Origin: Pseudomonadota bacterium
GTDB taxonomy: Bacteria; Pseudomonadota; Alphaproteobacteria; Acetobacterales; Acetobacteraceae
Direction: 5' to 3'
Assembly: GCA_021805485.1 (NCBI GenBank)
Contig: JAJZFF010000577.1
Location: 1-8,479 of the forward strand
Length of the DNA: 8,479 nt
Below the pieces are notes generated by a model. The model did not search any database and was not told the DNA's origin. It saw only the letters and a program-made list of their open reading frames with translations. Below, piece by piece: positions 1-6,606 of this stretch. Position 1 is the first letter of the stretch, and each line of letters starts with the position of its first letter. A program made the position numbers and the translations under genes.

Positions 1-437
1 AGCTCATCAAGGCGATGGACAAGCTGCAGAGCCAGTCGACCTCGAACACCTCCTCGGTCAGCCAGGCCGCGGCCCTCGCCGCGCTGGAAGGCCCGGAGGA
101 CGCGATCGACGTGATGCGCGCCGCCTATCGCGAGCGGCGGGATCTCGTGGTCGCGATGCTCAACGAGGCGCCGGGCATCACCTGCTCGAAGCCCGAGGGC
201 GCGTTCTACGTCTTCCCCTCGATCGCCGGCTGCCTCGGCAAGACCTCGGCGGGCGGAACAAAAATCGTCGATGACGAGGCCTTCGTCACGGCGCTGCTGG
301 AAGAGCAGGGAGTCGCGGCCGTGCATGGCAGCGCCTTCATCTATCCCGGCTATTTCCGGGTCAGCTACGCGACCTCGACCGAGGCGCTGCGCGACGCCTG
401 CACCCGCATCCAGACCTTCTGCCAGGGGCTGCGCTGA
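1..437 (+). CDS. aatA: Aspartate aminotransferase, class I PLP-dependent, 3' part only
   Basis: The reading frame is open from base 3 and ends at TGA 435-437, giving about 144 C-terminal residues of a protein that is normally near 400. It starts in the segment LQSQSTSN, the conserved stretch of subgroup I-gamma aspartate aminotransferases just after the PLP lysine, which itself lies off the window. Further on are the KPEGAFYVFP segment and the FRVSYA segment, whose arginine binds the substrate alpha-carboxylate in this family. The enzyme transfers the amino group of aspartate (in some members also aromatic amino acids or prephenate) to 2-oxoglutarate in the cytoplasm. It is followed by a strong terminator, so it is probably not cotranscribed with nrdA. 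The family is clear; the exact substrate and the choice between the symbols aatA and aspC cannot be settled from this fragment. Confidence 0.85.
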   Translation, partial: LIKAMDKLQSQSTSNTSSVSQAAALAALEGPEDAIDVMRAAYRERRDLVVAMLNEAPGITCSKPEGAFYVFPSIAGCLGKTSAGGTKIVDDEAFVTALLEEQGVAAVHGSAFIYPGYFRVSYATSTEALRDACTRIQTFCQGLR

Positions 438-478
438 ACCGCGGCTTCCGCCTCTCCCGACCGCCCCACGGTTTTTCA

Positions 479-510
479 GGCCCGCGCGATGCAGATCGCG
501 CGGGCCTTTG
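479..510 (+). terminator. Rho-independent terminator after the aminotransferase gene
   Basis: A perfect 12-bp stem, GGCCCGCGCGAT (479-490) against ATCGCGCGGGCC (495-506), closes a four-base GCAG loop and is followed by TTTG. It lies 41 bases after the aminotransferase stop codon. The T tail is short, but the very stable stem makes termination likely, separating this gene from nrdA transcription. Confidence 0.8.
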
Positions 511-539
511 CGTCGATTCGGCATTGTGCGGCCACCCGC

Positions 540-568
540 TTGCCGGGCCGGCGCCATAAGTCTAGCAT
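540..568 (+). promoter_or_regulatory. Candidate upstream nrdA promoter (-35 TTGCCG, -10 TAGCAT)
   Basis: TTGCCG at 540-545 and TAGCAT at 563-568 are separated by 17 bases, each matching four of six positions of the sigma-70 consensus. A start site near 575 would fall inside the LexA-type repeat at 571-585, the usual geometry for LexA repression. The match is modest, and the assignment depends partly on the neighbouring operator. Confidence 0.35.
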
Positions 569-570
569 AA

Positions 571-585
571 GAACAAACAACGAAC
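571..585 (+). promoter_or_regulatory. LexA (SOS) box of the alphaproteobacterial type
   Basis: GAACAAACAACGAAC is an exact match, on the opposite strand, to the alphaproteobacterial LexA direct repeat GTTC-N7-GTTC. It sits in the intergenic region 131 bases before the nrdA start and directly downstream of a candidate -10 element. An eight-base fixed pattern will occur by chance about once in several such windows, but its position in a promoter region of a DNA-synthesis gene makes a true site more likely. Confidence 0.5.
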
Positions 586-632
586 ACATAAGACCGTCCG
601 GGCCCGACTCGGCGCAAGAGATTTTTTTGGAT

Positions 633-648
633 TAACTTGATCTAGTGG
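633..648 (+). promoter_or_regulatory. NrdR box 1 (weaker copy)
   Basis: The core CTTGATCTAG (636-645) matches seven of ten positions of the NrdR core CwAtATaTwG, and about ten of sixteen over the full box. By itself it would not be called. Its value comes from lying 32 bases, three helical turns, upstream of the better copy at 665-680, which is the usual spacing of paired NrdR boxes. Confidence 0.4.
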
Positions 649-664
649 CGATTGCGCGATGCCT

Positions 665-680
665 ACCCAATATGTTGTTA
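665..680 (+). promoter_or_regulatory. NrdR box 2 (stronger copy)
   Basis: The core CAATATGTTG (668-677) matches nine of ten positions of the NrdR core CwAtATaTwG, and twelve of sixteen over the full consensus. NrdR is the zinc-ribbon/ATP-cone repressor of ribonucleotide reductase genes. The box lies 36 to 51 bases before the nrdA start codon. A weak promoter (TTGCGC 652-657, 18-base spacer, TGTTAT 676-681) would overlap it, so bound NrdR could block RNA polymerase. Confidence 0.55.
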
Positions 681-699
681 TGTGCTTCGCCGAAACGAC

Positions 700-704
700 G
701 GGAG
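700..704 (+). promoter_or_regulatory. Shine-Dalgarno sequence that sets the nrdA start at 716
   Basis: GGGAG lies 11 bases before ATG 716. The alternative in-frame ATG at 659 has no comparable sequence upstream, and translation from it would run through NrdR box 2. The start at 716 is therefore preferred, although the spacing is somewhat long. Confidence 0.55.
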
Positions 705-715
705 CCCCCACTGCA

Positions 716-2602
716 ATGAACGCGATCAACCGACCCGAACCCGCATTGCTCGACACCGATGTGCAGATCCGTGGGGGTTATCAGATCAGGATCGACCGCT
801 CGCGCGATTCGCTGCTCACCGAATTCGGCCGCGCGACGCTGAACGACCGCTATCTGATGCCGGGCGAAAGCTATCAGGACCTGTTCGCCCGCGTCGCCTC
901 CTATTATGGCGACGACGCCGAGCACGCCCAGCGGCTCTACGACTACATCAGCAAGCTCTGGTTCATGCCGGCGACCCCGGTGCTGTCGAACGGCGGCACC
1001 AAGCGCGGCCTGCCGATCTCCTGCTTCCTCAACGAGGCGTCGGACAGCCTGGAAGGCATCGTCGATCTCTGGAACGAGAATGTCTGGCTCGCCTCCAAGG
1101 GCGGCGGCATCGGCTCCTATTGGGGCAACCTGCGCTCGATCGGCGAGAAGGTCGGCCAGAACGGCAAGACCTCGGGCGTCGTTCCCTTCATCCGGGTGAT
1201 GGACAGCCTGACGCTGGCGATCAGCCAGGGCTCGCTGCGCCGTGGTTCGGCCGCCGTCTACCTGCCGATTTCCCATCCGGAGGTCGAGGAATTCATCGAG
1301 ATCCGCCGCCCCACCGGTGGCGATCCGAACCGCAAGGCGCTCAACCTGCATCACGGCATCCTGGTCTCCGACGCGTTCATGCGCGCCGTGGAGGCGGACG
1401 AGATGTGGGCCCTCACCTCGCCCAAGGACGGCGCGCATGTCCGCTCCGTCTCCGCCCGCTCGCTCTGGATCCGCATCCTGACCGCCAGGATCGAGACCGG
1501 CGAGCCCTACATCATCTTCGCCGACCACGTGAACAACGCGCGGCCCGAGCACCACAAGCTCGCCGGCCTCGAGGTAAAGACCTCCAATCTCTGCGCCGAG
1601 ATCACCCTGCCCACCGGCCTTGATCATCACGGCCAGCAGCGCACCGCCGTCTGCTGCCTGTCATCGATCAATCTCGAGACATGGCTCGAATGGCACGACA
1701 ATCCGCAGTTCATCGAGGACGTGATGCGCTTCCTCGACAATGTCTTGCAGGATTTCATCGATAGCGCGCCGGACTCGATGGCCCGCGCCAAATACGCCGC
1801 GATGCGCGAGCGCTCGGTCGGCCTCGGCGTGATGGGGTTCCACTCGCTGCTGCAGTCGCTCAACATTCCGTTCGAGAGCGCGATGGCGAAGGCGTGGAAC
1901 ATCCGCATCTTCCGGCATATCCGCGCCGGCGCCGATGCCGCCTCGCGCAAGCTCGCCGAGGAACGCGGCCCCTGCCCCGACGCCGCCGAATACGGCGTGA
2001 TGGAGCGCTTCTCGCACAAGATGGCGATCGCGCCGACCGCCTCGATCTCGATCATCGCCGGCAATTCGAGCCCCGGCATCGAGCCGATCGCCGCCAATGT
2101 CTTCCTGCAGAAAACCCTGTCCGGCAGTTTCTCGGTGCGCAACCGCCACCTGCAGCAGCTCCTCGCCGCCAAGGGCCGCGACGATGAGGAAACCTGGTCG
2201 AACATCACCGTCAGCAAGGGCTCGGTCCAGCATCTCGATTTTCTCACCGACGACGAGAAGGCCGTCTTCAAGACCGCCTTCGAACTCGACCAGCGCTGGG
2301 TGATCGAACACGCCGCCGACCGCACGCCGTATATCTGCCAGAGCCAGTCGATCAACGTTTTCCTGCCGGCAAATGTCCACAAGCGGGATCTGCACCAGAT
2401 CCATTTCCAGGCATGGAAGAAGGGCGTGAAGTCGCTCTATTACTGCCGCTCTCTCTCGATCCAGCGCGCTGACACGGTGAGCGAGAAGGTGCAGCGCCAC
2501 GAGCACGGCGACGCCGCCAACCGCACCGCGCCGGCCCCGGCACCGCTGGTTGCCGCCGCCGCAAGCACGACCAATTACGAGGAATGCCTGGCCTGCCAGT
2601 AG
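716..2602 (+). CDS. nrdA: Ribonucleoside-diphosphate reductase, class Ia alpha subunit
   Basis: The large catalytic subunit of aerobic ribonucleotide reductase, which reduces ribonucleoside diphosphates to deoxyribonucleotides in the cytoplasm. From ATG 716 it has 628 residues. The redox cysteine pair aligned with E. coli C225 and C462 is C103 and C313. The catalytic NLCAEI motif supplies N291, C293 and E295, and the radical-transfer tyrosine pair is Y575-Y576 in LYYC. The tail is a flexible Ala/Pro-rich stretch ending in CLACQ, where C624 and C627 should accept electrons from thioredoxin or glutaredoxin. E. coli NrdA is 761 residues; the difference is largely the N-terminal ATP-cone, which is absent here, so dATP overall-activity inhibition through that domain is not expected. 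nrdB follows after 42 bases, indicating one operon. An in-frame ATG at 659 would add 19 residues but lies between the two NrdR boxes. Confidence 0.95.
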   Translation: MNAINRPEPALLDTDVQIRGGYQIRIDRSRDSLLTEFGRATLNDRYLMPGESYQDLFARVASYYGDDAEHAQRLYDYISKLWFMPATPVLSNGGTKRGLPISCFLNEASDSLEGIVDLWNENVWLASKGGGIGSYWGNLRSIGEKVGQNGKTSGVVPFIRVMDSLTLAISQGSLRRGSAAVYLPISHPEVEEFIEIRRPTGGDPNRKALNLHHGILVSDAFMRAVEADEMWALTSPKDGAHVRSVSARSLWIRILTARIETGEPYIIFADHVNNARPEHHKLAGLEVKTSNLCAEITLPTGLDHHGQQRTAVCCLSSINLETWLEWHDNPQFIEDVMRFLDNVLQDFIDSAPDSMARAKYAAMRERSVGLGVMGFHSLLQSLNIPFESAMAKAWNIRIFRHIRAGADAASRKLAEERGPCPDAAEYGVMERFSHKMAIAPTASISIIAGNSSPGIEPIAANVFLQKTLSGSFSVRNRHLQQLLAAKGRDDEETWSNITVSKGSVQHLDFLTDDEKAVFKTAFELDQRWVIEHAADRTPYICQSQSINVFLPANVHKRDLHQIHFQAWKKGVKSLYYCRSLSIQRADTVSEKVQRHEHGDAANRTAPAPAPLVAAAASTTNYEECLACQ

Positions 2603-2644
2603 TCCGGCCGCCGCGTTCCCACGTCTTTCCGAGGATCTGCCTGA

Positions 2645-3661
2645 ATGTCCGTCACCACCGCCGATACCGCCGCGCCCATCCCGGTCGAAACCCCCGCGCA
2701 TTTCGACCTGCTCACGGAAAACCCGGTCTACAAGCCGTTCCGCTACCCCTGGGCCTACGAGGCATGGCTGACCCAGCAGCGCGTCCACTGGCTGCCGGAG
2801 GAAGTTCCCCTCGCGGACGACGTGAAGGACTGGCACCGCAACCTCACCCCCGGCGAGCGCAACCTGCTCACCCAGATCTTCCGCTTCTTCACCCAGGCGG
2901 ATGTCGAGGTGAACAACTGCTACATGAAGCACTACAGCCAGGTGTTCAAACCGACGGAAGTGCTGATGATGCTGTCGGCCTTCTCGAACATCGAGACGAT
3001 CCACATCGCCGCCTATTCGCACCTGCTCGACACGATCGGCATGCCGGAAGTCGAATACTCGGCCTTCCTCAAATACAAGGAGATGAAGGACAAGTATGAC
3101 TACATGCAGGAATTCAGCGTCGACTCGAAGCACGAGATCGCCAAGACGCTGGCCGCTTTCGGCGCCTTCACCGAAGGGCTGCAGCTCTTCGCCTCCTTCG
3201 CGATCCTGCTGAACTTCCCGCGCTTCAACAAGATGAAGGGGATGGGCCAGATCGTCTCCTGGTCGGTGCGCGACGAGAGCCTGCACTGCAACTCGGTGAT
3301 CAAGCTGTTCCGTACCTTCGTCGCCGAGAACCCGGAAATCTGGACCGAGGAACTGCGGCGCGAGATCTATCTCTGCTGCGCCACCATCGTCGATCACGAG
3401 GATGCCTTCATCGACCTCGCCTTCGAGTTCGGCGCCGTCGAGGGGCTGACCGCCGAAGAGGTGAAGCGCTACATCCGCTATATCGCGGATCGCCGTCTGC
3501 TCCAGCTCGGACTCAACCCGCTCTTCCATGTCGACAAGAATCCGCTTCCCTGGCTCGACGAGATGCTCAACGCCGTCGAGCACACGAACTTCTTCGAGAA
3601 CCGCGCGACCGAATACAGCAAGGCCTCGACGGCCGGCTCCTGGGACGAGGTTTGGTCATGA
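2645..3661 (+). CDS. nrdB: Ribonucleoside-diphosphate reductase, class Ia beta subunit
   Basis: The small subunit that houses the di-iron centre and tyrosyl radical and sends the radical to NrdA. It has 338 residues. All expected ligands can be placed by alignment with E. coli NrdB: D86, E117 and H120 (in ETIH), E177 (in TEGLQLF), and E211 and H214 (in DESLH). The radical tyrosine is Y124, four residues after H120, so this is a classical tyrosyl-radical beta subunit rather than a Tyr-less type. W49 and the C-terminal Y324 fit the electron-transfer path to NrdA. There is no ATP-cone at the N-terminus. GAGGA at 2631-2635, nine bases before the ATG, is a good ribosome binding site. It is the last gene of the operon and is followed by a terminator. 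Confidence 0.96.
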   Translation: MSVTTADTAAPIPVETPAHFDLLTENPVYKPFRYPWAYEAWLTQQRVHWLPEEVPLADDVKDWHRNLTPGERNLLTQIFRFFTQADVEVNNCYMKHYSQVFKPTEVLMMLSAFSNIETIHIAAYSHLLDTIGMPEVEYSAFLKYKEMKDKYDYMQEFSVDSKHEIAKTLAAFGAFTEGLQLFASFAILLNFPRFNKMKGMGQIVSWSVRDESLHCNSVIKLFRTFVAENPEIWTEELRREIYLCCATIVDHEDAFIDLAFEFGAVEGLTAEEVKRYIRYIADRRLLQLGLNPLFHVDKNPLPWLDEMLNAVEHTNFFENRATEYSKASTAGSWDEVWS

Positions 3662-3736
3662 TGAAATCGTGTTCGGGACATTCGGGCAGACAGACGGGCC
3701 GAACCGGAACACTCTCCCCCTGACATGAAAAAATCT

Positions 3737-3764
3737 CCCGGTGAGGCATGTCCTCACCGGGTTT
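3737..3764 (+). terminator. Rho-independent terminator after nrdB
   Basis: A perfect 10-bp stem, CCCGGTGAGG (3737-3746) against CCTCACCGGG (3752-3761), closes a CATGT loop and is followed by TTT. It lies 75 bases after the nrdB stop. A run of six A before the stem (3728-3733) means that it could also stop transcription arriving on the minus strand from the tRNA side. Confidence 0.8.
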
Positions 3765-3932
3765 CTATCGACCGCCCCATCGGATGGTCCGATCTCAAGG
3801 CCAATTCGATGTTGTCTCATGCATCATGACCGTTCGCCGAAGGAGCGAAACCGAGCGCCGGCCACGGCCATGAGCGTAGCGCCGATTCACGCGCGGCCTA
3901 CCTTGTCGAGACGCCCACGCTGTCCGAAAGGC

Positions 3933-4007
3933 TGGTGCCGGGTGAGGGATTTGAACCCCCGACCTTCGGTTTACAAAACCGCTGCACTACCGCTGTGCTA
4001 ACCCGGC
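3933..4007 (-). tRNA. tRNA-Thr (anticodon UGU), CCA encoded
   Basis: The minus strand folds into a complete cloverleaf. The acceptor stem is GCCGGGT/ACCCGGC, discriminator A, with CCA encoded at 3935-3933. The D arm is GCAC/GTGC with a GG-containing loop. The anticodon loop TTTGTAA places TGT at 3975-3973, reading ACA threonine codons and probably other ACN codons. The variable loop has five bases, and the T arm carries TTCAAAT. The anticodon stem has four good pairs plus a G-A mispair at its outer end. The length is 72 bases plus CCA. No clear promoter or terminator could be assigned; a TTGACC at 4054-4049 is too far from a good -10. Confidence 0.95.
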
Positions 4008-4218
4008 GTTCTGTCTGAATAGCCGTGTTTTGCCGGGTTCAGGCTTCCGGTCAAGTGCCCTTCGGTGGCCAGCCGGCGGGCTTCGGAGGCTGAAGACTAT
4101 TGCTTCAGTATTGCATGCGGCACGAAAAGCGACCACGGACAGAAGCCCTCGCCAAATGCCAGATCATGAACACCTGAAATCCGGAAGACGCAGATTTTCA
4201 CCACGTCTGAAGTGATCC

Positions 4219-5451
4219 GTGGGCTTCATGGACATCTTGAACATGACATTGCCGAAGCCTTTTCCCGACCGGACGCTCATCGACGGAATTCTCGACTTCC
4301 GTGATTTCGACGGCATAACACGCCACGAACGCGCGGACGGGATCGATTATTTCATCAACGCGTTCTGGACGTCCGGCCAGCGCCAGGCCCACGCGATCCA
4401 CGAGATTTCCTACCGGGCCTGCTTCAAGCCACAGCTTCCGGCCTTCTTCATTTCCCGCCTCACCGCCCCGGGCGATCTCGTGTTCGACCCCTTCATGGGC
4501 CGTGGCACAACGCTGGTCCAGGCGGCGCTGATGCAGCGCCGGGCCGCCGGCAACGACATCAATCCGCTTGCCGCGCTGATGTGCCGCCCCCGGCTGCGGC
4601 CGATCGATCTGCATGATATCGCCGATTCGCTGCGCAGCGTGGACTGGGCGCTCGGGAAAATCCGTCGCGACGACCTGCTGGCCTTCTACCATCCCATGAC
4701 CCTCGCCCGCCTCGAGGCGCTGCGGGACTGGCTCGCCGAACGCGCCCCGCTGGGCGCCGCGCGGCCCGATCCGGTCGCCGACTGGATTCGCATGGTCGCG
4801 ATCAACCGGCTCACCGGCCACTCCCCCGGCTTCTTCTCCGGCCGCTCGATGCCGCCCAACCAGGCCGTGTCCGTCACGGCGCAGCGTCGGATCAACGAAA
4901 GGCTCGGCCTTGCCCCACCCGAGCGTGACATCGCCGCCCTCATCCTCCAGAAATCGAAATCCCTGCTGCGCGACGGCACCGTTCCCGCCTGTGGCGCGCC
5001 TGGCCTGCACACCGGCCCGGCCTGGCATGTTCCGGGCCTGGCCGCGCGCTCGGTCGCCCTGGTCGTCACCTCGCCGCCGTTTCTCGATGTCGTGGACTAT
5101 GCGGCCGACAACTGGCTGCGCTGCTGGTTCGCCGGGATCGATCCCGGCGCGGTCGCAATCGACCTGCACCGGAGCGAAGCCGCCTGGACGGAAATGGTGC
5201 ACCGCGTGCTCGCCGAACTGGCCCGGCTCGTGCGGCCGGGCGGCCATGTCGCCTTCGAGGTGGGCGAGGTGCGGCGCGGCCGGGTACTGCTCGAAAAGCG
5301 CGTCTGGCAAGCGGCGGATGGCCTGCCCTTTCAACGGCTTGGCGTGCTGGTCAACCTTCAGACCTTCACCAAGACCTCGAATTGCTGGGGCGTCAGCAAC
5401 GGCACGCGGGGAACCAATTCCAACCGGATCGTCATGCTCCGCCGGCTCTGA
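4219..5451 (+). CDS. Putative DNA methyltransferase (TSPPF type), no restriction partner
   Basis: A 410-residue S-adenosylmethionine-dependent methyltransferase. The SAM-binding motif I is FDPFMGRGTT (residues 89-98), followed by a motif II-like GNDINP (111-116). The catalytic motif IV is TSPPF (284-288), a form common in N4-cytosine and also some N6-adenine DNA methyltransferases. Motif I precedes motif IV by about 185 residues, and that insert may hold the target-recognition region. A conserved-looking block (IHEISYRACFKPQLP, 60-74) precedes motif I, and a NCWGVSN...GTNSNRI block ends the protein. An in-frame TGA at 4213-4215 limits the start to GTG 4219 (GAAG six bases upstream), ATG 4228 or ATG 4243. 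It stands alone on this strand, and no endonuclease gene is visible within the window. Modified base and target sequence cannot be read from the sequence; RNA as substrate is less likely but not excluded. Confidence 0.8.
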   Translation: MGFMDILNMTLPKPFPDRTLIDGILDFRDFDGITRHERADGIDYFINAFWTSGQRQAHAIHEISYRACFKPQLPAFFISRLTAPGDLVFDPFMGRGTTLVQAALMQRRAAGNDINPLAALMCRPRLRPIDLHDIADSLRSVDWALGKIRRDDLLAFYHPMTLARLEALRDWLAERAPLGAARPDPVADWIRMVAINRLTGHSPGFFSGRSMPPNQAVSVTAQRRINERLGLAPPERDIAALILQKSKSLLRDGTVPACGAPGLHTGPAWHVPGLAARSVALVVTSPPFLDVVDYAADNWLRCWFAGIDPGAVAIDLHRSEAAWTEMVHRVLAELARLVRPGGHVAFEVGEVRRGRVLLEKRVWQAADGLPFQRLGVLVNLQTFTKTSNCWGVSNGTRGTNSNRIVMLRRL

Positions 5452-5461
5452 ACGGCCCGCC

Positions 5462-6262
5462 TCAGCCCGCGATCGTCCCGTAGAGCGCCGGCCGCCGGTC
5501 GGCCAGCAACGGATCGCGGCGGCGCACTTCGGCGAGGTGTCCGGGATCGATCCGCGCCATCAGTCGCGTCGGGCCGGCGCCCGCTTTGGCCAGCACCGCG
5601 CCGTCCGGCCCGCAGATCGAGGAATGGCCGATATAGTCGATCCCCGGCTCGCCGCCGCAATGATTGGCATAGGCGATGTAGACCTGGTTTTCATAGGCCC
5701 GGGCGGGGATCAGCGAATCCGCCACAACGTAATAGGGCGGCATCAGCGCCGTGGGCACCAGGATCAGGTCGGCTCCCGCCAGCGCCATCATCCGCGCCGT
5801 CTCGGGGAATTCGATGTCATAGCAGATCGCGAGGCCCAGGCTCAGCCCCCGCCAGGCGACAACCGGAAATCCATCCCCCCGTAGCGCGAACATCCCGCGG
5901 TCGAGATCCCCGAACAGGTGCACCTTTCGATAGATCAGCCGCGCGCCGCCGGCCTCGTCGATCAGGATCGCGCTGTTCGCGACCCCGTCGCCCACACGCT
6001 CGGGGAAGCCGAAGCACAGCGCGATGCCGACCTCGGCCGCGAGTGCCCTCGCCCGGCCGATTTGCTCCCCTTCCGGATCCAGCGCCAGCTCCCGCGCACG
6101 CGCCGCGCCGAGATTGTATCCGGTCAGGAACAGTTCCGGGAGCACCAGAAGATCCGCGCCGGCGGCGGCGGCGGCCCGCGCCTCCTCGTCGAGCAGGGTG
6201 TGCCCCGCTTCGGGATCGGCGAAACGGCCCTCGGTCTGGCAGATGGCAATGTTCACGGTCAT
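5462..6262 (-). CDS. Carbon-nitrogen hydrolase (nitrilase superfamily), probable amidase
   Basis: A 266-residue cytoplasmic enzyme with the complete Glu-Lys-Cys triad of the nitrilase superfamily: E43 in LPELFLTGY, K113 in YRKVHLFG and C147 in AICYDIEFPE. The later RAYENQVYIAYAN segment (188-200) is usual in amidase-like members that hydrolyse small aliphatic amides, such as R-stereoselective amidase and 5-aminopentanamidase relatives. The length is normal for a single-domain member and no signal peptide is seen. The true substrate cannot be inferred. Its stop faces the methyltransferase stop across 10 bases, with no obvious terminator between them. Upstream on the same strand is the 76-residue gene, 80 bases away, so the two may share a transcript. 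The ATG at 6262 has no clear Shine-Dalgarno sequence, so initiation may be weak or coupled to upstream translation. Confidence 0.9.
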   Translation of the reverse strand: MTVNIAICQTEGRFADPEAGHTLLDEEARAAAAAGADLLVLPELFLTGYNLGAARARELALDPEGEQIGRARALAAEVGIALCFGFPERVGDGVANSAILIDEAGGARLIYRKVHLFGDLDRGMFALRGDGFPVVAWRGLSLGLAICYDIEFPETARMMALAGADLILVPTALMPPYYVVADSLIPARAYENQVYIAYANHCGGEPGIDYIGHSSICGPDGAVLAKAGAGPTRLMARIDPGHLAEVRRRDPLLADRRPALYGTIAG

Positions 6263-6281
6263 GCAACAGGGATAGGCCCGC

Positions 6282-6320
6282 CGCGCCGCCGAGGCAATTG
6301 TCCATCGTTCGGGCGGCGCG
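6282..6320 (-). other. GC-rich hairpin between the 76-residue gene and the amidohydrolase
   Basis: CGCGCCGCC (6282-6290) pairs perfectly with GGCGGCGCG (6312-6320) over a 21-base loop. A smaller GGCCC-TTT-GGGCC hairpin lies beside it at 6325-6337. Neither has a T run on the minus strand, so they are not classical terminators. They could stabilise RNA ends or reduce read-through into the amidohydrolase. Confidence 0.45.
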
Positions 6321-6342
6321 GGCAGGCCCTTTGGGCCGCGGC

Positions 6343-6573
6343 CTATATCGGCGCCAGCACAAGGTGGTCGCCACGGCGGGCGATCGCACCCATCCGCGCG
6401 CCCTGGGAACCGGAGGCCATCACGATGTCCCCCGGCGCGATCAGGTCGGCGGCCGGGCCGAAGAACCCGTCATCCTCAAGGACGGAAAGCGCCTCGTTGC
6501 CTGCGCGATAGTGCCAGAGGGTGAAGCCGTTGGCGTAGGCGAGGACGGAAAGGTTGCGCAGGGTCAAAGTCAT
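6343..6573 (-). CDS. Small conserved-looking protein, unknown function
   Basis: A 76-residue protein with a strong ribosome binding site, AGAAGGAG (6588-6581 on the minus strand), seven bases before its ATG, which supports a real gene despite its size. It opens with TLTLRNLSVLAYANGFTLWHYR, an aromatic-rich stretch, then a PAADLIAPGDIVMASG segment and a short beta-like end (GDHLVLAPI). There is no signal peptide, transmembrane helix, cysteine or recognised catalytic motif. The predicted pattern is a small, mainly beta fold. I recall similar short proteins in alphaproteobacteria annotated only as hypothetical, but I cannot name a family. It lies 80 bases upstream of the amidohydrolase on the same strand and is divergent from the S24 regulator, so it could be cotranscribed with the former and regulated by the latter. 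Neither link is shown by the sequence alone. Confidence 0.7.
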   Translation of the reverse strand: MTLTLRNLSVLAYANGFTLWHYRAGNEALSVLEDDGFFGPAADLIAPGDIVMASGSQGARMGAIARRGDHLVLAPI

Positions 6574-6606
6574 TTCATGTCTCCTTCTGAAAGCGGGCTC
6601 GGATCT

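Noticed and set aside
659..715. Nineteen extra N-terminal residues for NrdA from ATG 659
   Set aside because: There is no good ribosome binding site before 659, while ATG 716 has GGGAG, and the segment overlaps the stronger NrdR box.
1661..3583. Minus-strand open frame of 640 codons opposite nrdA and nrdB
   Set aside because: It is a GC-rich antisense shadow of two well-identified genes, with low-complexity His/Val/Gly-rich translation and no recognisable domain.
3741..4001. Open frame of 86 codons ending in a segment like DLNPRPSVYKTAALPLC
   Set aside because: That ending is the antisense translation of the tRNA-Thr gene, a well-known annotation artefact; the frame also starts inside the nrdB terminator.
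3662..4218. Possible integration site (island) at the tRNA-Thr gene
   Set aside because: I see no integrase, no second copy of the tRNA 3' end, and no foreign-looking gene on the 3' side of the tRNA; the methyltransferase lies on the 5' side.
4198..5334. Minus-strand open frame of 378 codons opposite the methyltransferase
   Set aside because: The plus strand carries clear SAM and TSPPF motifs, whereas the antisense translation has no motif and is typical of a GC-rich shadow.
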